64,000 bases of DNA from contig NC_004572.3 of NCBI RefSeq assembly GCF_000007485.1, positions 248,001 to 312,000 of the forward strand, in the 5' to 3' direction. Below the pieces are notes generated by a model. It saw nothing but the letters and a program-made list of their open reading frames with translations. It was not told the origin of the DNA and ran no database searches. Made by a program: the position numbers and the translations under genes. This DNA comes from Tropheryma whipplei str. Twist. Lineage in GTDB: Bacteria; Actinomycetota; Actinomycetes; Actinomycetales; Microbacteriaceae. This document shows, one piece after another, positions 11,506 through 21,282 of this stretch (positions are counted from its first letter, which is position 1; each line of letters begins with the position of its first letter).

Positions 11506-12726
11506 GTGACTGCTCATAATACCCCGAAGGTTCATTGTGTTATCCGCCAGGCTTTACGAGGTCAGCGCATAGGCCCCCGGCAGCTTGCCGAGCAAATTGG
11601 TGTTGACATCAAACAACTTTGGTCATGGCTGGAACCCACATGGTCGCAAACACTTGACATCCCGCAGTCCATTCTGCATGACCTGGAAGATGCTATTGAT
11701 GACACATCCGCGTTTTACAATACTCAACACTTGTTATCCATTGACCAAATAAATCGCAGAAGCCTTGAGAGATTATTTTATGTAACAGATATGTTTCAGC
11801 CCCTTGCAAGGCGTCAGGTGAGGTGCAACATTCTGAACGGCGCGGTCCTTGTCTGTCTTTTTTACGAAGCTAGTACGCGTACAAGATTTAGTTTTTCGAC
11901 TGCTTTTTCCCGGATGGGTGGGGCCGTTGTGACAGAGGCCGATATGCTTCAGTCTTCCTCGGTTGCAAAAGGGGAATCAACCTCAGACACCAGTCGAGTT
12001 ATTTCTGGGTATGCGGATATTGTAGTTGTTCGGCATTCAGAACTTGGATTTGCTGAAAGATACGCCTCTGACAGCTTGGTTCCGGTTATAAATGCCGGAG
12101 ATGGTTCGGGCGAGCACCCGACCCAGGCGATTCTGGATGTATACACAATAGAAAGTGAATTTCTTTACAGAGAGAAAACAATCGATGGCAGCTGTATTGC
12201 GATCATCGGTGATCTAAAACACGGCAGAACCGTTCATTCACTGATTAAGCTTTTATCCCTTTATGAGGGGTTAACATTCAAAATATTTTCTATAACAGAT
12301 CTTGAGCTTCCGAATGATTTTCATGATCTCCTGTCTGGTCGTGGTCATACCCTAGAGGTTTGTGACAGCTTGAGGAATGCTGTCAATGCCGCAGATGTTA
12401 TTTATGCAACGCGTGTTCAAACAGAAAGGATTGCGCAGGACTTGACAGCTGTAACGGGGTGTAGGCTGACACGGGAAGTGCTTGATGATTGTAAAAAGGA
12501 TGTGATTGTATTGCATCCACTTCCACGTGATTCCCGCCCAGATGCTCTAGACATAGGAACTGATCTTGATTCGTACAGTGGGTTTATGCCATTTGGTCAA
12601 GCGAATAATGGGGTTCCTGTTAGAATGGCAATCTTCTCAGAAATCCTGGGGATAACCGACAAAATAGAGTTCGCAGATTCTATACCATGGGCAAGAAGAA
12701 TACCTTACCCCCAGGCCTTACCCTAA
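11506..12726 (+). CDS. pyrB: Aspartate carbamoyltransferase catalytic chain with extra N-terminal domain and repeat-derived C-terminus
   Basis: 406 residues. Makes N-carbamoyl-aspartate from carbamoyl phosphate and aspartate in pyrimidine synthesis. Visible motifs: STRTR (123-127, carbamoyl phosphate loop), HPTQ (204-207), GDLKHGRTVHSL (235-246), HPLPR (337-341). The family normally begins near residue 75. Residues 1-72 are extra and contain a helix-turn-helix-like stretch (PRQLAEQIGVDIKQLWSWL). GTG start at 11506; AAGGAAGG (11481-11488) lies rather far upstream. The last 14 codons (393-406, from TCTATACC) are WiSP cassette DNA read out of its own frame, so the original 3' end has been replaced. 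It is an island between two repeat fields with no operon partner. Confidence 0.85.
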   Translation: MTAHNTPKVHCVIRQALRGQRIGPRQLAEQIGVDIKQLWSWLEPTWSQTLDIPQSILHDLEDAIDDTSAFYNTQHLLSIDQINRRSLERLFYVTDMFQPLARRQVRCNILNGAVLVCLFYEASTRTRFSFSTAFSRMGGAVVTEADMLQSSSVAKGESTSDTSRVISGYADIVVVRHSELGFAERYASDSLVPVINAGDGSGEHPTQAILDVYTIESEFLYREKTIDGSCIAIIGDLKHGRTVHSLIKLLSLYEGLTFKIFSITDLELPNDFHDLLSGRGHTLEVCDSLRNAVNAADVIYATRVQTERIAQDLTAVTGCRLTREVLDDCKKDVIVLHPLPRDSRPDALDIGTDLDSYSGFMPFGQANNGVPVRMAIFSEILGITDKIEFADSIPWARRIPYPQALP

Positions 12727-14533
12727 ACACAGGTACAGTACCACAGTATCTATTCACATATACAAGAGGTACTACACAGACATATGCAGTAACTCACTGC
12801 CAAGTATTCATGCTGTGACTTCGACTTTGCCAAATGGCAATGCTACATTTACAGCCACAGTATCAGTGACACGCCTGGCCCAGGTGCCACATTCACATAC
12901 CCCACCGATGTACTAACAACGGGTGGATCAGGTTATTCATCACAGATAACACAGAAACCCATGACTGTTATCTATACCATGGATACGAAGAGGAATACCT
13001 TACCCACAGGTTACCTGTAACCCGTAACAGAGTAACTGGTAACTCATAACCGCACGACCGGTAACGCACGCAGAATTACCTGTAACCTCCGGTGTGTTAC
13101 TGGTAACCACAACAAGCATGCATTTAAAGGTGAGGGCAAAGCACGTCACACGGCTACCCTGACATATACCGCATATAGTACATCCTTTGTTTCTACCCGT
13201 ACTATATATCTACCTGCACTAACCCATGTGCTGTGTAACTGGTAACCCATAACACAACAACCCTGTATAACTACACAGGCTCTGGCCCGGGTGGTGTGCC
13301 AAGTATTAATGCCACGGAGGTAAATGGCATATTCATATACTCCACAGATCCACTAACACAGGGTGGATCAGACTATTCAAAACACCCAACATCTGTACCA
13401 ATGACTGTTATCTATACCATGAACAAGAAGAACTTACCCACAGGCTTCCGGTTACTTGTAACCCATTACAGAGTAACTGGTAACATCCACACCCGCGCAA
13501 CCTGTAACACACACGGGGTCACAGGTCACCCCTGGTTCTCAACTGGTTACCCATAACCACAACCATATACCAAGGCAGGTGCTGGCGCAACAACTCATAC
13601 GGCAACATCAATCACATACTCTACCCAATCTCTATCTAACTTCACCATAGACCTAACCCATAACATGTGGACATATACAGGAAGAGGTAACCCAAAACAG
13701 GCCACACAAACACAAACCAGACAAAGGCATCCTTGGTGATGTTACAGGCATCCTTATCACCCTTGTAGGCGTCCTTACCCACTTAAGTAACCAGTCTGGT
13801 TAGTAGGGGAATAATGTAACTATTACACCAACTACACAGGGTTATATAACTTCTTATACAGTTACTAATACAGATATTACATCAGGTGGAACTAATGCAA
13901 ATGGTCTACCTAAAGGACTAACCCTTGATGCAACCAAAGGAACCATAACAGGAAGTATAGATGGGGGTGTTAGTACGGAGTTATACAAAGTAACTATTAC
14001 TGCAACTGCACCTTCCTATTCTTCCTCTACAACCCTTACTAGTACAAGTGTTACTGCAACATATACCATTCTTATTACCCCTGTTGTGTAACCCGCAACT
14101 CATAACCTACAACCCGTAACAAACACAACCCTGGCAGGTACTGGAAATGGTGTGCCAAGTATCATGGAAATGACTTCGACTGTAAATGGCAGAGTCACAA
14201 ACCCAACCCATAACACATGGAGCTATTGGGGAGGTGGTAAAACAAACCAGGCCATACAAACCCAAACACAACACAGGGTACTGTAACCCTAACTATTACT
14301 GCCTATGACAAGTCATCATCATCTACAACACGGGCATGGACTGTCATAACAGTGGGTGCATCTAGCTGTATAAACAAACAGAACTGACCATAACTATTTA
14401 CAGCACCATATATCAAGGCAGGTAATGGCATAAAACAGTACCCAACTAAATACACGGCTACACGATACTGCATGATAGATTACCCAGCTACTACACAGCT
14501 ACCCCTTAACACACCGCATGCCCTTAACACACC

Positions 14534-15147
14534 ACATATATACAGTAGTAGTAACAGGTACTGCACCTACTGTTACTAATAATGCTACAACCCTTACTAG
14601 CACAATTGTTAGTGCAACATATACATTTCTTGTTACCAGTACTACACCTGGTTTATCTAGTACAGCCACAGGTGTATCTATAGGTCAGACTAATATAACT
14701 ATTACACCAACTACACAGGGTTATATAACTTCTTATACAGTTGCTAGTACAGATGCTACATCTGGTGGAACTAGTGCAAATGGTCTACCTAAAGGACTAA
14801 CCCTTAATTCCTCTGGAACCATAACAGGAAGTATAGATACGAGTGTTACACCTGGAGAGTATAAAGTAAGCTTTTACGCTTTTGCATCACCTGTTGCTAC
14901 CCTTCGTATACCTTCTTATCTTGTTACATATACCTTTTATGTATTACCCAGTAATAGTAGTAGTGTTCATGCACTAACTTCACCAAGTAGGGCATGTAAC
15001 AAACAAACATACTGTGGTCTAATAATGCAGAATATTGCACTAGATGATGCATCAACCAGCTTTACTGTCAAAGCTATACCTAACTACTATGACTATCCCA
15101 GTGATTTCAAGAACAAACTCTCTCATCGAGTAACCTCTGTAATGTAA
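14534..15147 (+). repeat. Long silent WiSP cassette, frame open about 205 codons
   Basis: Open frame carrying in order the GTAPTVTNNATTL tail, the TTPGLSSTATGVSIGQTNITITP linker, one complete Ig-like module (GLPKGLTLNSSGTITGSID, GVTPGEYKVSFYAF), the RIPSYLVTYTFYVLPSN linker and the ALDDASTSFTVKAIPNYYDYP block, stopping in a unit array. All pieces occur in the expressed WiSP gene but in a different order. An ATG exists near 14518 but lies in array DNA without a ribosome site. Confidence 0.7.
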
Positions 15148-15440
15148 CCTGTAACCCATCTCTGCAAGACCTGTAACCTACACTGCACAACCATATATCA
15201 AGGCAGGTGGTGGCAAAGCAACTCACATGGCTACCATCTACATAGGCTCTGGCAGCGGTGGTGTGCCACAGATTACACCGTGCCAAGTGTTGATCCTGTG
15301 ACCAAGCATTCATCCTGTGCCTTCGCGTGGGTCAAATGGCAAAGAGACATACATATACCCCACCGATGGACTAACCAAGGGTGGATCAGGTTACAGGGCA
15401 AACCCAACAACCAATGACTGTTATCTATCTCATGAGTACT

Positions 15441-15955
15441 GGCAGAGGGAATACCTTACCCACACCCGCATAACATGTAATGCTGTGTTACGTGTTGCAC
15501 ATGTCTGTGTTACCTGTAACTCGCTAGTGCACAACATGTGACCCCTGGTTCACGACTTGTAACCCGTTTGTGGTGTGTTACCGGCTACTCCACACCCGTA
15601 AGCGGTAACCCACACGCCGTGCGACATGTAACCCGTGAATCTGTAACAGGTTCTCTGTAATGTTACTGGTAATCCTTGTTGTGCGACTTGTAACACACAC
15701 GGGGTTACAGGTCACCCCCGGTTCGCAACTGGTTACCTGCACAGAGCAACATGTTACCTATCCCTGCGCAAACCGGTAACGTTGTGTTGCATACCCGTTG
15801 CGCGCAACAGAGTTACGTGTCATCTATCCCTGTGAGACCTGTAACCCACACCTGCGCAACTGGTAACCATTACACAGAGTTACATGTAACCCACTGGTGT
15901 GTAACTGGTTGCTCAACCCAGCGCGACTGGTTACCCCCCACATGTCACAAATCGC
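15441..15955. repeat. Array of 21-23 bp GTnACnnGTnAC units (longest clean run in field 2)
   Basis: About 22 head-to-tail units, for example CCACACCTGCGCAACTGGTAAC, CCACTGGTGTGTAACTGGTT and TCAACCCAGCGCGACTGGTT. Three variant families recur: ...CTGCGCAACnnGTAAC, ...ACAGAGTTACnnGTAAC and ...TTGTGTTACnnGTAAC. There are no unique spacers, so it is not a CRISPR array. Confidence 0.75.
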
Positions 15956-15964
15956 GCTCGCATG

Positions 15965-17137
15965 TTAGGTTTTAGCTCGTTTATTGGGCAGGTAAATGTG
16001 CAGGTAGCGTATCATAATCCCAGCCGCAGCAAAGCAGGTCAGACCCATAACCCCAGCCGCGCCGGTAAGACTTGTAATTCCCAATAGGGTTGACATACCG
16101 AGCGGACCAACACTCTGCCCAATATCGGTTACAAGACGCCACACACTTATAAATGCGGTCTGATCAGATGTTCCAGCAAGGTCAGCCCCAAGGGTTAGGA
16201 TAATCCCACTTCCAAGAGCGTTACCAATTCCCATCAACAGGCTAATAGCCAAGAAAGCCACATAACTTTCGGCAAAGAAAACGAGGAGATAAGCCCCACC
16301 AACCATAAACAATGCTGGCGCAGCGGACCACACCCGCCCCCACTTATCCATTACATATCCAGAAGAATAGAACAGAAACGCCTCAAGGGTTGACCCAATA
16401 CCTATTATGAATGTAATTTGTTCCGGCTTAAGGCCAACATGTAATCCAACCAGTGGCAGAATAACCGACCTGCTAACCCTCGCCGCAGCAAGTATTCCAG
16501 CGGCAGAACCAATTGTAATCAACTGGCCCTTTTTAGACTGAACAGCTTCCCACATAGCTTTTATACTGTTTGGCTGCTCTGCAAGCATTTTGGGTGACTT
16601 ATCAGTTTTCTGCACATTCCGCACCAGGAACAGAAAAATGACCAAGAGAATAACAATAGCAAGATGCACAACAAACACGCTTCGCACATTTCCTGTCAGA
16701 ACAACAACACCTGACACAAGAAACGTACCCAACGCTCCGCCGAGCCTGAACGCTCCGCCGAGCACTGAGAATGCCCGTGCCCTGACCTTCAAAGGAGTAT
16801 AAAGAGTCATAAAGGAGTGCCGTGCAACACCATACGCGCCAAAGGAAAAACCACTCAGAAACACCCCAAATGTAAGCAGCGCAACACTGCTAGAGAAGAT
16901 ATTTATAAGCACACTGATTCCCGCGCAGCTCAGCGCAATCATCATGCCGCGCAGCTCGCCGAATCTGCTTACGACAATGCCGCCAGGTATATTACTCGCA
17001 AGATACCCAATCAGGCCAGCTGAAACAGCAAGACCCGCAAGAGCACTGGAGGAGCTCTCATGCGCGGCTATAAGCGCAACCGAGGGAAGAAGGCCACCCT
17101 CCACCATAGAGGATAGAACCGATGGGATAAAAACCAC
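15965..17137 (-). CDS. Major facilitator superfamily transporter
   Basis: 390 residues with about twelve hydrophobic segments and the MFS-type basic turn after the second helix (VSRFGELRG). The middle loop (VRNVQKTDKSPKMLAEQ) is hydrophilic as expected between the two six-helix halves. Substrate cannot be told. The start is uncertain: the GTG used here has no clear ribosome site, and the frame stays open upstream (VSNIKQLLPTII) towards prfB, so the real protein may begin slightly earlier. It is divergent to prfB with only 72 bp between them, and its 3' end abuts a repeat array. Confidence 0.75.
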   Translation of the reverse strand: MVFIPSVLSSMVEGGLLPSVALIAAHESSSSALAGLAVSAGLIGYLASNIPGGIVVSRFGELRGMMIALSCAGISVLINIFSSSVALLTFGVFLSGFSFGAYGVARHSFMTLYTPLKVRARAFSVLGGAFRLGGALGTFLVSGVVVLTGNVRSVFVVHLAIVILLVIFLFLVRNVQKTDKSPKMLAEQPNSIKAMWEAVQSKKGQLITIGSAAGILAAARVSRSVILPLVGLHVGLKPEQITFIIGIGSTLEAFLFYSSGYVMDKWGRVWSAAPALFMVGGAYLLVFFAESYVAFLAISLLMGIGNALGSGIILTLGADLAGTSDQTAFISVWRLVTDIGQSVGPLGMSTLLGITSLTGAAGVMGLTCFAAAGIMIRYLHIYLPNKRAKT

Positions 17138-17209
17138 TATTATTGTTGGGAGTAGCTGTTTTATGTTACTTACCTTTCGTTTCTCACTGTTTTTGCAAAA
17201 TAGCGCAGT

Positions 17210-18340
17210 ATGAATATTACCGAACTTTTTGATTCCCTGAAGGAAATCGAGAAGACCTTCAGTGAAATAACAAGTGTTGTTTCGCCAGTTTTGCTCTCAA
17301 AGAGAATAGCAGAACTAACCGCTCGCGTGTCGGATCCAGATCTTTGGACCACACCCGACAGGGCACAACAGATCGCGCGTGAGCTCAGCATTACAAAAGC
17401 CCAACTCGATCGCCTAACAAATCTTGAAGCCCAACTTGATGAAATGCGTGTTCTGGTTACTCTATTAGAGAATGAGCATGACGCTGGCCTGCTTGATGAG
17501 GGCAGCAGAAAGGCGAAATTACTCCTTGAGGAGGCCAACCACCTGTTGATTCAAAACATGCTAAATAATGAGTACGATTGCTATCCTGCAGTGCTTACAA
17601 TCCGGGCAGGAGCGGGCGGTATTGATGCCGCCGATTTCGCACAGATGCTCTTGCGAATGTATATACGGTGGGCCCAAAAACACTCTTCCGAAGCGATTGT
17701 AATGGACATAAGCTATGCCGAAGAGGCCGGCATTCGTTCAGCAACCCTGCGAATTGATCTACCATTTGCTTTTGGTAAGTTACATCAAGAGTCAGGAACT
17801 CATAGGCTGGTTCGGATTAGCCCGTTTAACGCAGCCGGAAAAAGACATACAAGCTTTGCTGCAGTTGAGGTAATACCTCTCCTAGAGGAGGTATCTTCTA
17901 TCGAAATAACTAATGATGAAATCAGAATAGATGTCTTTAGATCATCAGGACCCGGAGGACAGTCTGTTAACACAACAGACTCAGCAGTCAGAATAACCCA
18001 TCTCCCAACAGGAATTGTAGTCTCCTGCCAAAACGAGAAAAGCCAGATACAAAACCGAGAATCAGCAATGCGGATCCTGCGAGCGAGGCTGCTCCTTAAC
18101 AAGAGACAGGAAGAGGCTGCCATTCGTAAGGAGCTTGCCGGAAACATAGTTGCAAGCTGGGGTGAGCAGGTGCGCAATTATGTTCTCGCGCCTTATCAGC
18201 TTGTAAAGGATCTTCGCAGTCTGCACGAAAGTTCCATGCCGGACAAAGTGTTTGACGGTGACATTGATGGCTTCATTGATGCCGGAATAAAATGGCACGC
18301 GCAAAAACACATACTAAACCAAAATGGCACGCGCGAATAG
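17210..18340 (+). CDS. prfB: Peptide chain release factor 2
   Basis: 376 residues. Recognises UGA and UAA stop codons and triggers peptide release. The codon-reading SPF tripeptide is at residues 204-206 and the catalytic GGQ at 249-251 (SSGPGGQSVNTT). The frame is continuous from the ATG, so the autoregulatory +1 frameshift known from other RF2 genes is absent. First gene of prfB-ftsE-ftsX-smpB, a common actinobacterial order. The last 35 or so bases of the gene are repeated after a 100-bp spacer (18434-18467), a sign of a duplication around inserted repeat DNA. Confidence 0.95.
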   Translation: MNITELFDSLKEIEKTFSEITSVVSPVLLSKRIAELTARVSDPDLWTTPDRAQQIARELSITKAQLDRLTNLEAQLDEMRVLVTLLENEHDAGLLDEGSRKAKLLLEEANHLLIQNMLNNEYDCYPAVLTIRAGAGGIDAADFAQMLLRMYIRWAQKHSSEAIVMDISYAEEAGIRSATLRIDLPFAFGKLHQESGTHRLVRISPFNAAGKRHTSFAAVEVIPLLEEVSSIEITNDEIRIDVFRSSGPGGQSVNTTDSAVRITHLPTGIVVSCQNEKSQIQNRESAMRILRARLLLNKRQEEAAIRKELAGNIVASWGEQVRNYVLAPYQLVKDLRSLHESSMPDKVFDGDIDGFIDAGIKWHAQKHILNQNGTRE

Positions 18341-18511
18341 AACATTCGGAAACCGGCGTGACAGACAAACATGACTCGGGCAAACATGACTCGGGCATAA
18401 ACAACCACAAAGCACACAGGGCCGGCCAGAGCACGCGCAAAAACACATACTAAACCAAAATGGCACCGAGAGAGTGATAAAATTGCTGATACGAGCTAGA
18501 CTTTTGTTGCA
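18341..18511. repeat. prfB-ftsE spacer made of ftsE-tail-like repeat and a duplicated prfB end
   Basis: Bases about 18345-18425 closely match ftsE tail DNA at 20731-20799 (CGGAAACCGGCGTGACAGAC, then CATGACTC, GGCATAAACA, AAAGCACACAGGGC). A 14-bp unit (CATGACTCGGGCAAA-like) is doubled here. Then comes a second copy of the prfB 3' end (CACGCGCAAAAACACATACT at 18434). No ORF is supported. Confidence 0.7.
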
Positions 18512-21268
18512 GTGATACGCTTCAAGAATGTCTCCAAGGTATACCCAGGGGCTCAGCTGCCCGCGCTGAGCGATGTAACACTCAATATAACGCGCGGTGA
18601 GTTCGTTTTTCTAGTTGGTGCCTCTGGCTCGGGTAAATCAAGTTTTTTGCGTCTTATTCTCCGCGAAGAGCGGGCGACAACGGGCCTTCTCCATGTTTTA
18701 GGTCAGGATCTCACAAAAATTCGGTACCGTAAAATCCCGGTTTTTCGTCGAAGTCTGGGTGTAGTCTTCCAAGACTTTAGGCTTCTGGCAAATAAAACCG
18801 TTTTTGATAATGTCGCCTTTACCCTAAAAGTGATCGGTCGCTCAAGTGGGTTTATACAAAATGCAGTTCCAGATGTTTTGCGCACTGTTGGATTGGAAAA
18901 TAAGTCTGACAACTTTCCCGGCGAGCTATCCGGCGGTGAGCAGCAAAGGGTTGCTATTGCCCGAGCCGTTGTAAACAAACCGGCAATATTGCTCGCAGAT
19001 GAGCCTACAGGAAATCTTGATCCCATTACCAGTGCGGGGATTATGCAGATCTTTGAGCGTATAAACGCCGGGGGGACAACCGTTGTGATGGCAACTCATG
19101 AAGCGAGTATAGTCAACGAAATGCAAAAACGAGTTGTCGAGGTCAGTCAGGGATGCATCGTGCGGGATGAAGTCCAGGGTGAGTTTGGTATCACAACGAA
19201 ACTCCTGGTTCAAGATAAAGAAGTATCGGTTTTTCTGTCAACAAAAGAGGGTGCAGCAGGTAGCAGTGATGCAAGTAGCTGCGCAAATAACATAACCGGC
19301 ACAGGGAGATGTGACACAGGATTACGTGATACCCATAAATCTGATACACATAATGCAACACCCCGTGACCGCGCATTATTACATGACCCTGGATTACATG
19401 ACACAGGATTACAGGGAGATGTGACACAAGGGTACATGACACAGGGTGTTAGGCACAGCACTAACCTGAACAGTGCCAATCAACACAGCGACAGACAGTA
19501 CAGTGACGGGCAGGGCGGTGTAGATCAGTACGGTGATTCGGGCATTAATTCGCAAGACAGATTACCTACATCTGTCCAGTCGGCAGATACAGAGCGCCAC
19601 ACAGGGCCAGATAACACAGGGCAGTACCCAATCCAAAAAATACCGGGACAGACAAATGCGATATACAACCCAAATAGTCAACCCAATCCAAAAAATACCG
19701 GGACAGACAACACAGTGACGGGCAGTCGTGTTTCATACCGCGATAGACACGACAACATAGATCAAAACAGATCAGTCCAGTGCCAGACAACACAGATCAG
19801 TGACGATCAAAACCGGGCAGTACCAAACAATGTAAATGCACCAAACAATACACCAGCCAGTCGTGTGCCCGGGCGCATGCCCAATGGCCATATGTTGGAT
19901 GATCAAGATTCTGACAGATTCAATACAAATTACTCGATTACCAATAATGCGGATATATCTGATAGTATGTTGTACGGCGATGCATCCTCTGATGGTGTAT
20001 TATCCAGCACCTTGATGCACGCTGACCATATCGCAAGCGGGCGTGGTGAACGCGGTGTTAGCATTGTCGCCGCGGGTGCGCGCCCGCACACTCCTCAACC
20101 GTGCACAGGTCAATCTCATACGGATCAACCGTGTGACCTGGGCCGGTTGTGTGATCCGCATGAGTTACCACATCGATTCACCGATGAGCGTACCGACAAA
20201 TTACCCACTTCACAGTTACACGGATTACAGGTCACCTCCGGGTCACAACACCCAACAAACCAAGGGGTACATGATACAGGTAACAGAGGCAAGGATACCC
20301 CTGAGCACAGGGATGGGCAACACAGGGATGGGCACAGCGGTGCCGATCAGTACAGGGACGATCAACATAGATCAGTACAGTACAGCACAGATCAGAGCGG
20401 GACGGCCCACCGTGACGGGCAAAACCGGGCAGCGCAGCAGAGTGCCAGACAGTGCGGTGAATCACACAGTGATTGCCACAGCGATGGGCAACATAGCGAC
20501 AGACAACACAGCAACGATCAGAGCGGTGACGGGCAACACAGCACTGTTGAGGAGAGCATCCTGGAGGCAGAAAAGCTATCTATTGCAGCCCGCACAGCAG
20601 CAGATAGATTCCATACTCCATTTAGTCTTGATAATCCATATTATGCACCCCACAGCACACAACACAGATCAGGGCAAAACAACACAGATCAGAGCGGTGA
20701 CGGACACACAGAGCGGCGTAGATCAAAACAGTCGGAAACCGGCGTGACAGACATACATGACTCTGGCATAAACAGCACCAAAGCACACAGGGCAGCAAGC
20801 AAAACAGGGCCGATCAAAACAGGGCCGATCAAAACAGGGCAGTACCCGGGCCAAACAGACAACACGGGCCAAAAAATACCGGGACAGGCGAATGCGATAT
20901 ACAACCCAAACAGTCAACACGATCTAGAAAATACTGGGACAGACAAAACAGTGCCGGGCAGAGCTCTGCCCGGCATCACAGATCAGAGCGGCGTAGATCA
21001 GTACAGGGACGGGCAGAGCTCTGCAACAGATACCGCAGCCCACACAAATACACACTCCACAGATACACGCCACGATAACACACACGAGCACATGCGACGT
21101 TTATTACCTGACAGTGATCAATCTGGCAGTGTGGATACACCTGTTGGCGCAACACGCGATCCAAAATCGAATACAGATCAACACCGTGACGGGCAGAGCG
21201 GGGAATCACACAGATCAGTGCAACACCGCGCGCCCCACGATCCAGAAAACACCGGACCTGACAGGTAA
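18512..21268 (+). CDS. ftsE: Cell division ATP-binding protein FtsE with a ~670-residue low-complexity C-terminal extension
   Basis: 918 residues against about 220-230 for the family. Residues 1-230 are a complete ABC ATPase: Walker A GASGSGKS (36-43), Q-loop Gln87, signature LSGGEQQ (139-145), Walker B ILLADEP (159-165), switch His196. With FtsX it activates peptidoglycan hydrolysis at the septum. From about residue 245 to the end the protein is hydrophilic and repetitive, rich in His, Asp, Gln, Ser, Asn, Thr and Gly (DQSGDGQHS-like units), probably disordered. Other frames of this stretch are also unusually open (e.g. 20043-20747). Blocks of it recur in ksgA. GTG start; ftsX follows after 14 bp. 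Confidence 0.9.
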   Translation: MIRFKNVSKVYPGAQLPALSDVTLNITRGEFVFLVGASGSGKSSFLRLILREERATTGLLHVLGQDLTKIRYRKIPVFRRSLGVVFQDFRLLANKTVFDNVAFTLKVIGRSSGFIQNAVPDVLRTVGLENKSDNFPGELSGGEQQRVAIARAVVNKPAILLADEPTGNLDPITSAGIMQIFERINAGGTTVVMATHEASIVNEMQKRVVEVSQGCIVRDEVQGEFGITTKLLVQDKEVSVFLSTKEGAAGSSDASSCANNITGTGRCDTGLRDTHKSDTHNATPRDRALLHDPGLHDTGLQGDVTQGYMTQGVRHSTNLNSANQHSDRQYSDGQGGVDQYGDSGINSQDRLPTSVQSADTERHTGPDNTGQYPIQKIPGQTNAIYNPNSQPNPKNTGTDNTVTGSRVSYRDRHDNIDQNRSVQCQTTQISDDQNRAVPNNVNAPNNTPASRVPGRMPNGHMLDDQDSDRFNTNYSITNNADISDSMLYGDASSDGVLSSTLMHADHIASGRGERGVSIVAAGARPHTPQPCTGQSHTDQPCDLGRLCDPHELPHRFTDERTDKLPTSQLHGLQVTSGSQHPTNQGVHDTGNRGKDTPEHRDGQHRDGHSGADQYRDDQHRSVQYSTDQSGTAHRDGQNRAAQQSARQCGESHSDCHSDGQHSDRQHSNDQSGDGQHSTVEESILEAEKLSIAARTAADRFHTPFSLDNPYYAPHSTQHRSGQNNTDQSGDGHTERRRSKQSETGVTDIHDSGINSTKAHRAASKTGPIKTGPIKTGQYPGQTDNTGQKIPGQANAIYNPNSQHDLENTGTDKTVPGRALPGITDQSGVDQYRDGQSSATDTAAHTNTHSTDTRHDNTHEHMRRLLPDSDQSGSVDTPVGATRDPKSNTDQHRDGQSGESHRSVQHRAPHDPENTGPDR
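19270..21265. repeat. Low-complexity repeat DNA forming the ftsE tail
   Basis: Short units such as GATCAGAGCGGTGACGGGCA, CAGTACAGGGACGGGCAGAG and AAAACAGGGCCGATC recur many times in varied order. Four blocks (20091-20280, 19316-19508, 20514-20596, 21043-21096) reappear rearranged in ksgA, and one (about 20731-20799) in the prfB-ftsE spacer. Composition differs from the WiSP repeats; this is a separate family. Confidence 0.8.
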
Positions 21269-21282
21269 AGTACGGGCAGCAA

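Larger units (their letters stand above)
12727..15964. repeat. Non-coding WiSP repeat field 2 (3.2 kb)
   Basis: Continues directly from the end of pyrB. Cassettes include GVPSINATEVNG / MTVIYTMNK (13290-13445), a hydrophobic GILGDVTGIL module (13725-13800), Ig-like modules (13806-14090, 14534-14900) and a piece carrying the NIALDDASTSFTVKAIPNYYDYPSDFK block (15019-15130) that is nearly identical to 25064-25180 in the WiSP gene. From 15441 to about 15955 it is almost pure 21-23 bp unit array, ending beside the stop codon of the transporter gene. No gene is supported. Confidence 0.85.

Noticed and set aside
17210-17330. Programmed +1 frameshift in prfB
   Set aside because: The frame is continuous from the ATG with no in-frame TGA near codon 25.
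20043-20747. 234-codon open frame inside the ftsE tail in another frame
   Set aside because: It lies fully inside ftsE, has no ribosome site and its openness comes from repeat units lacking stops.
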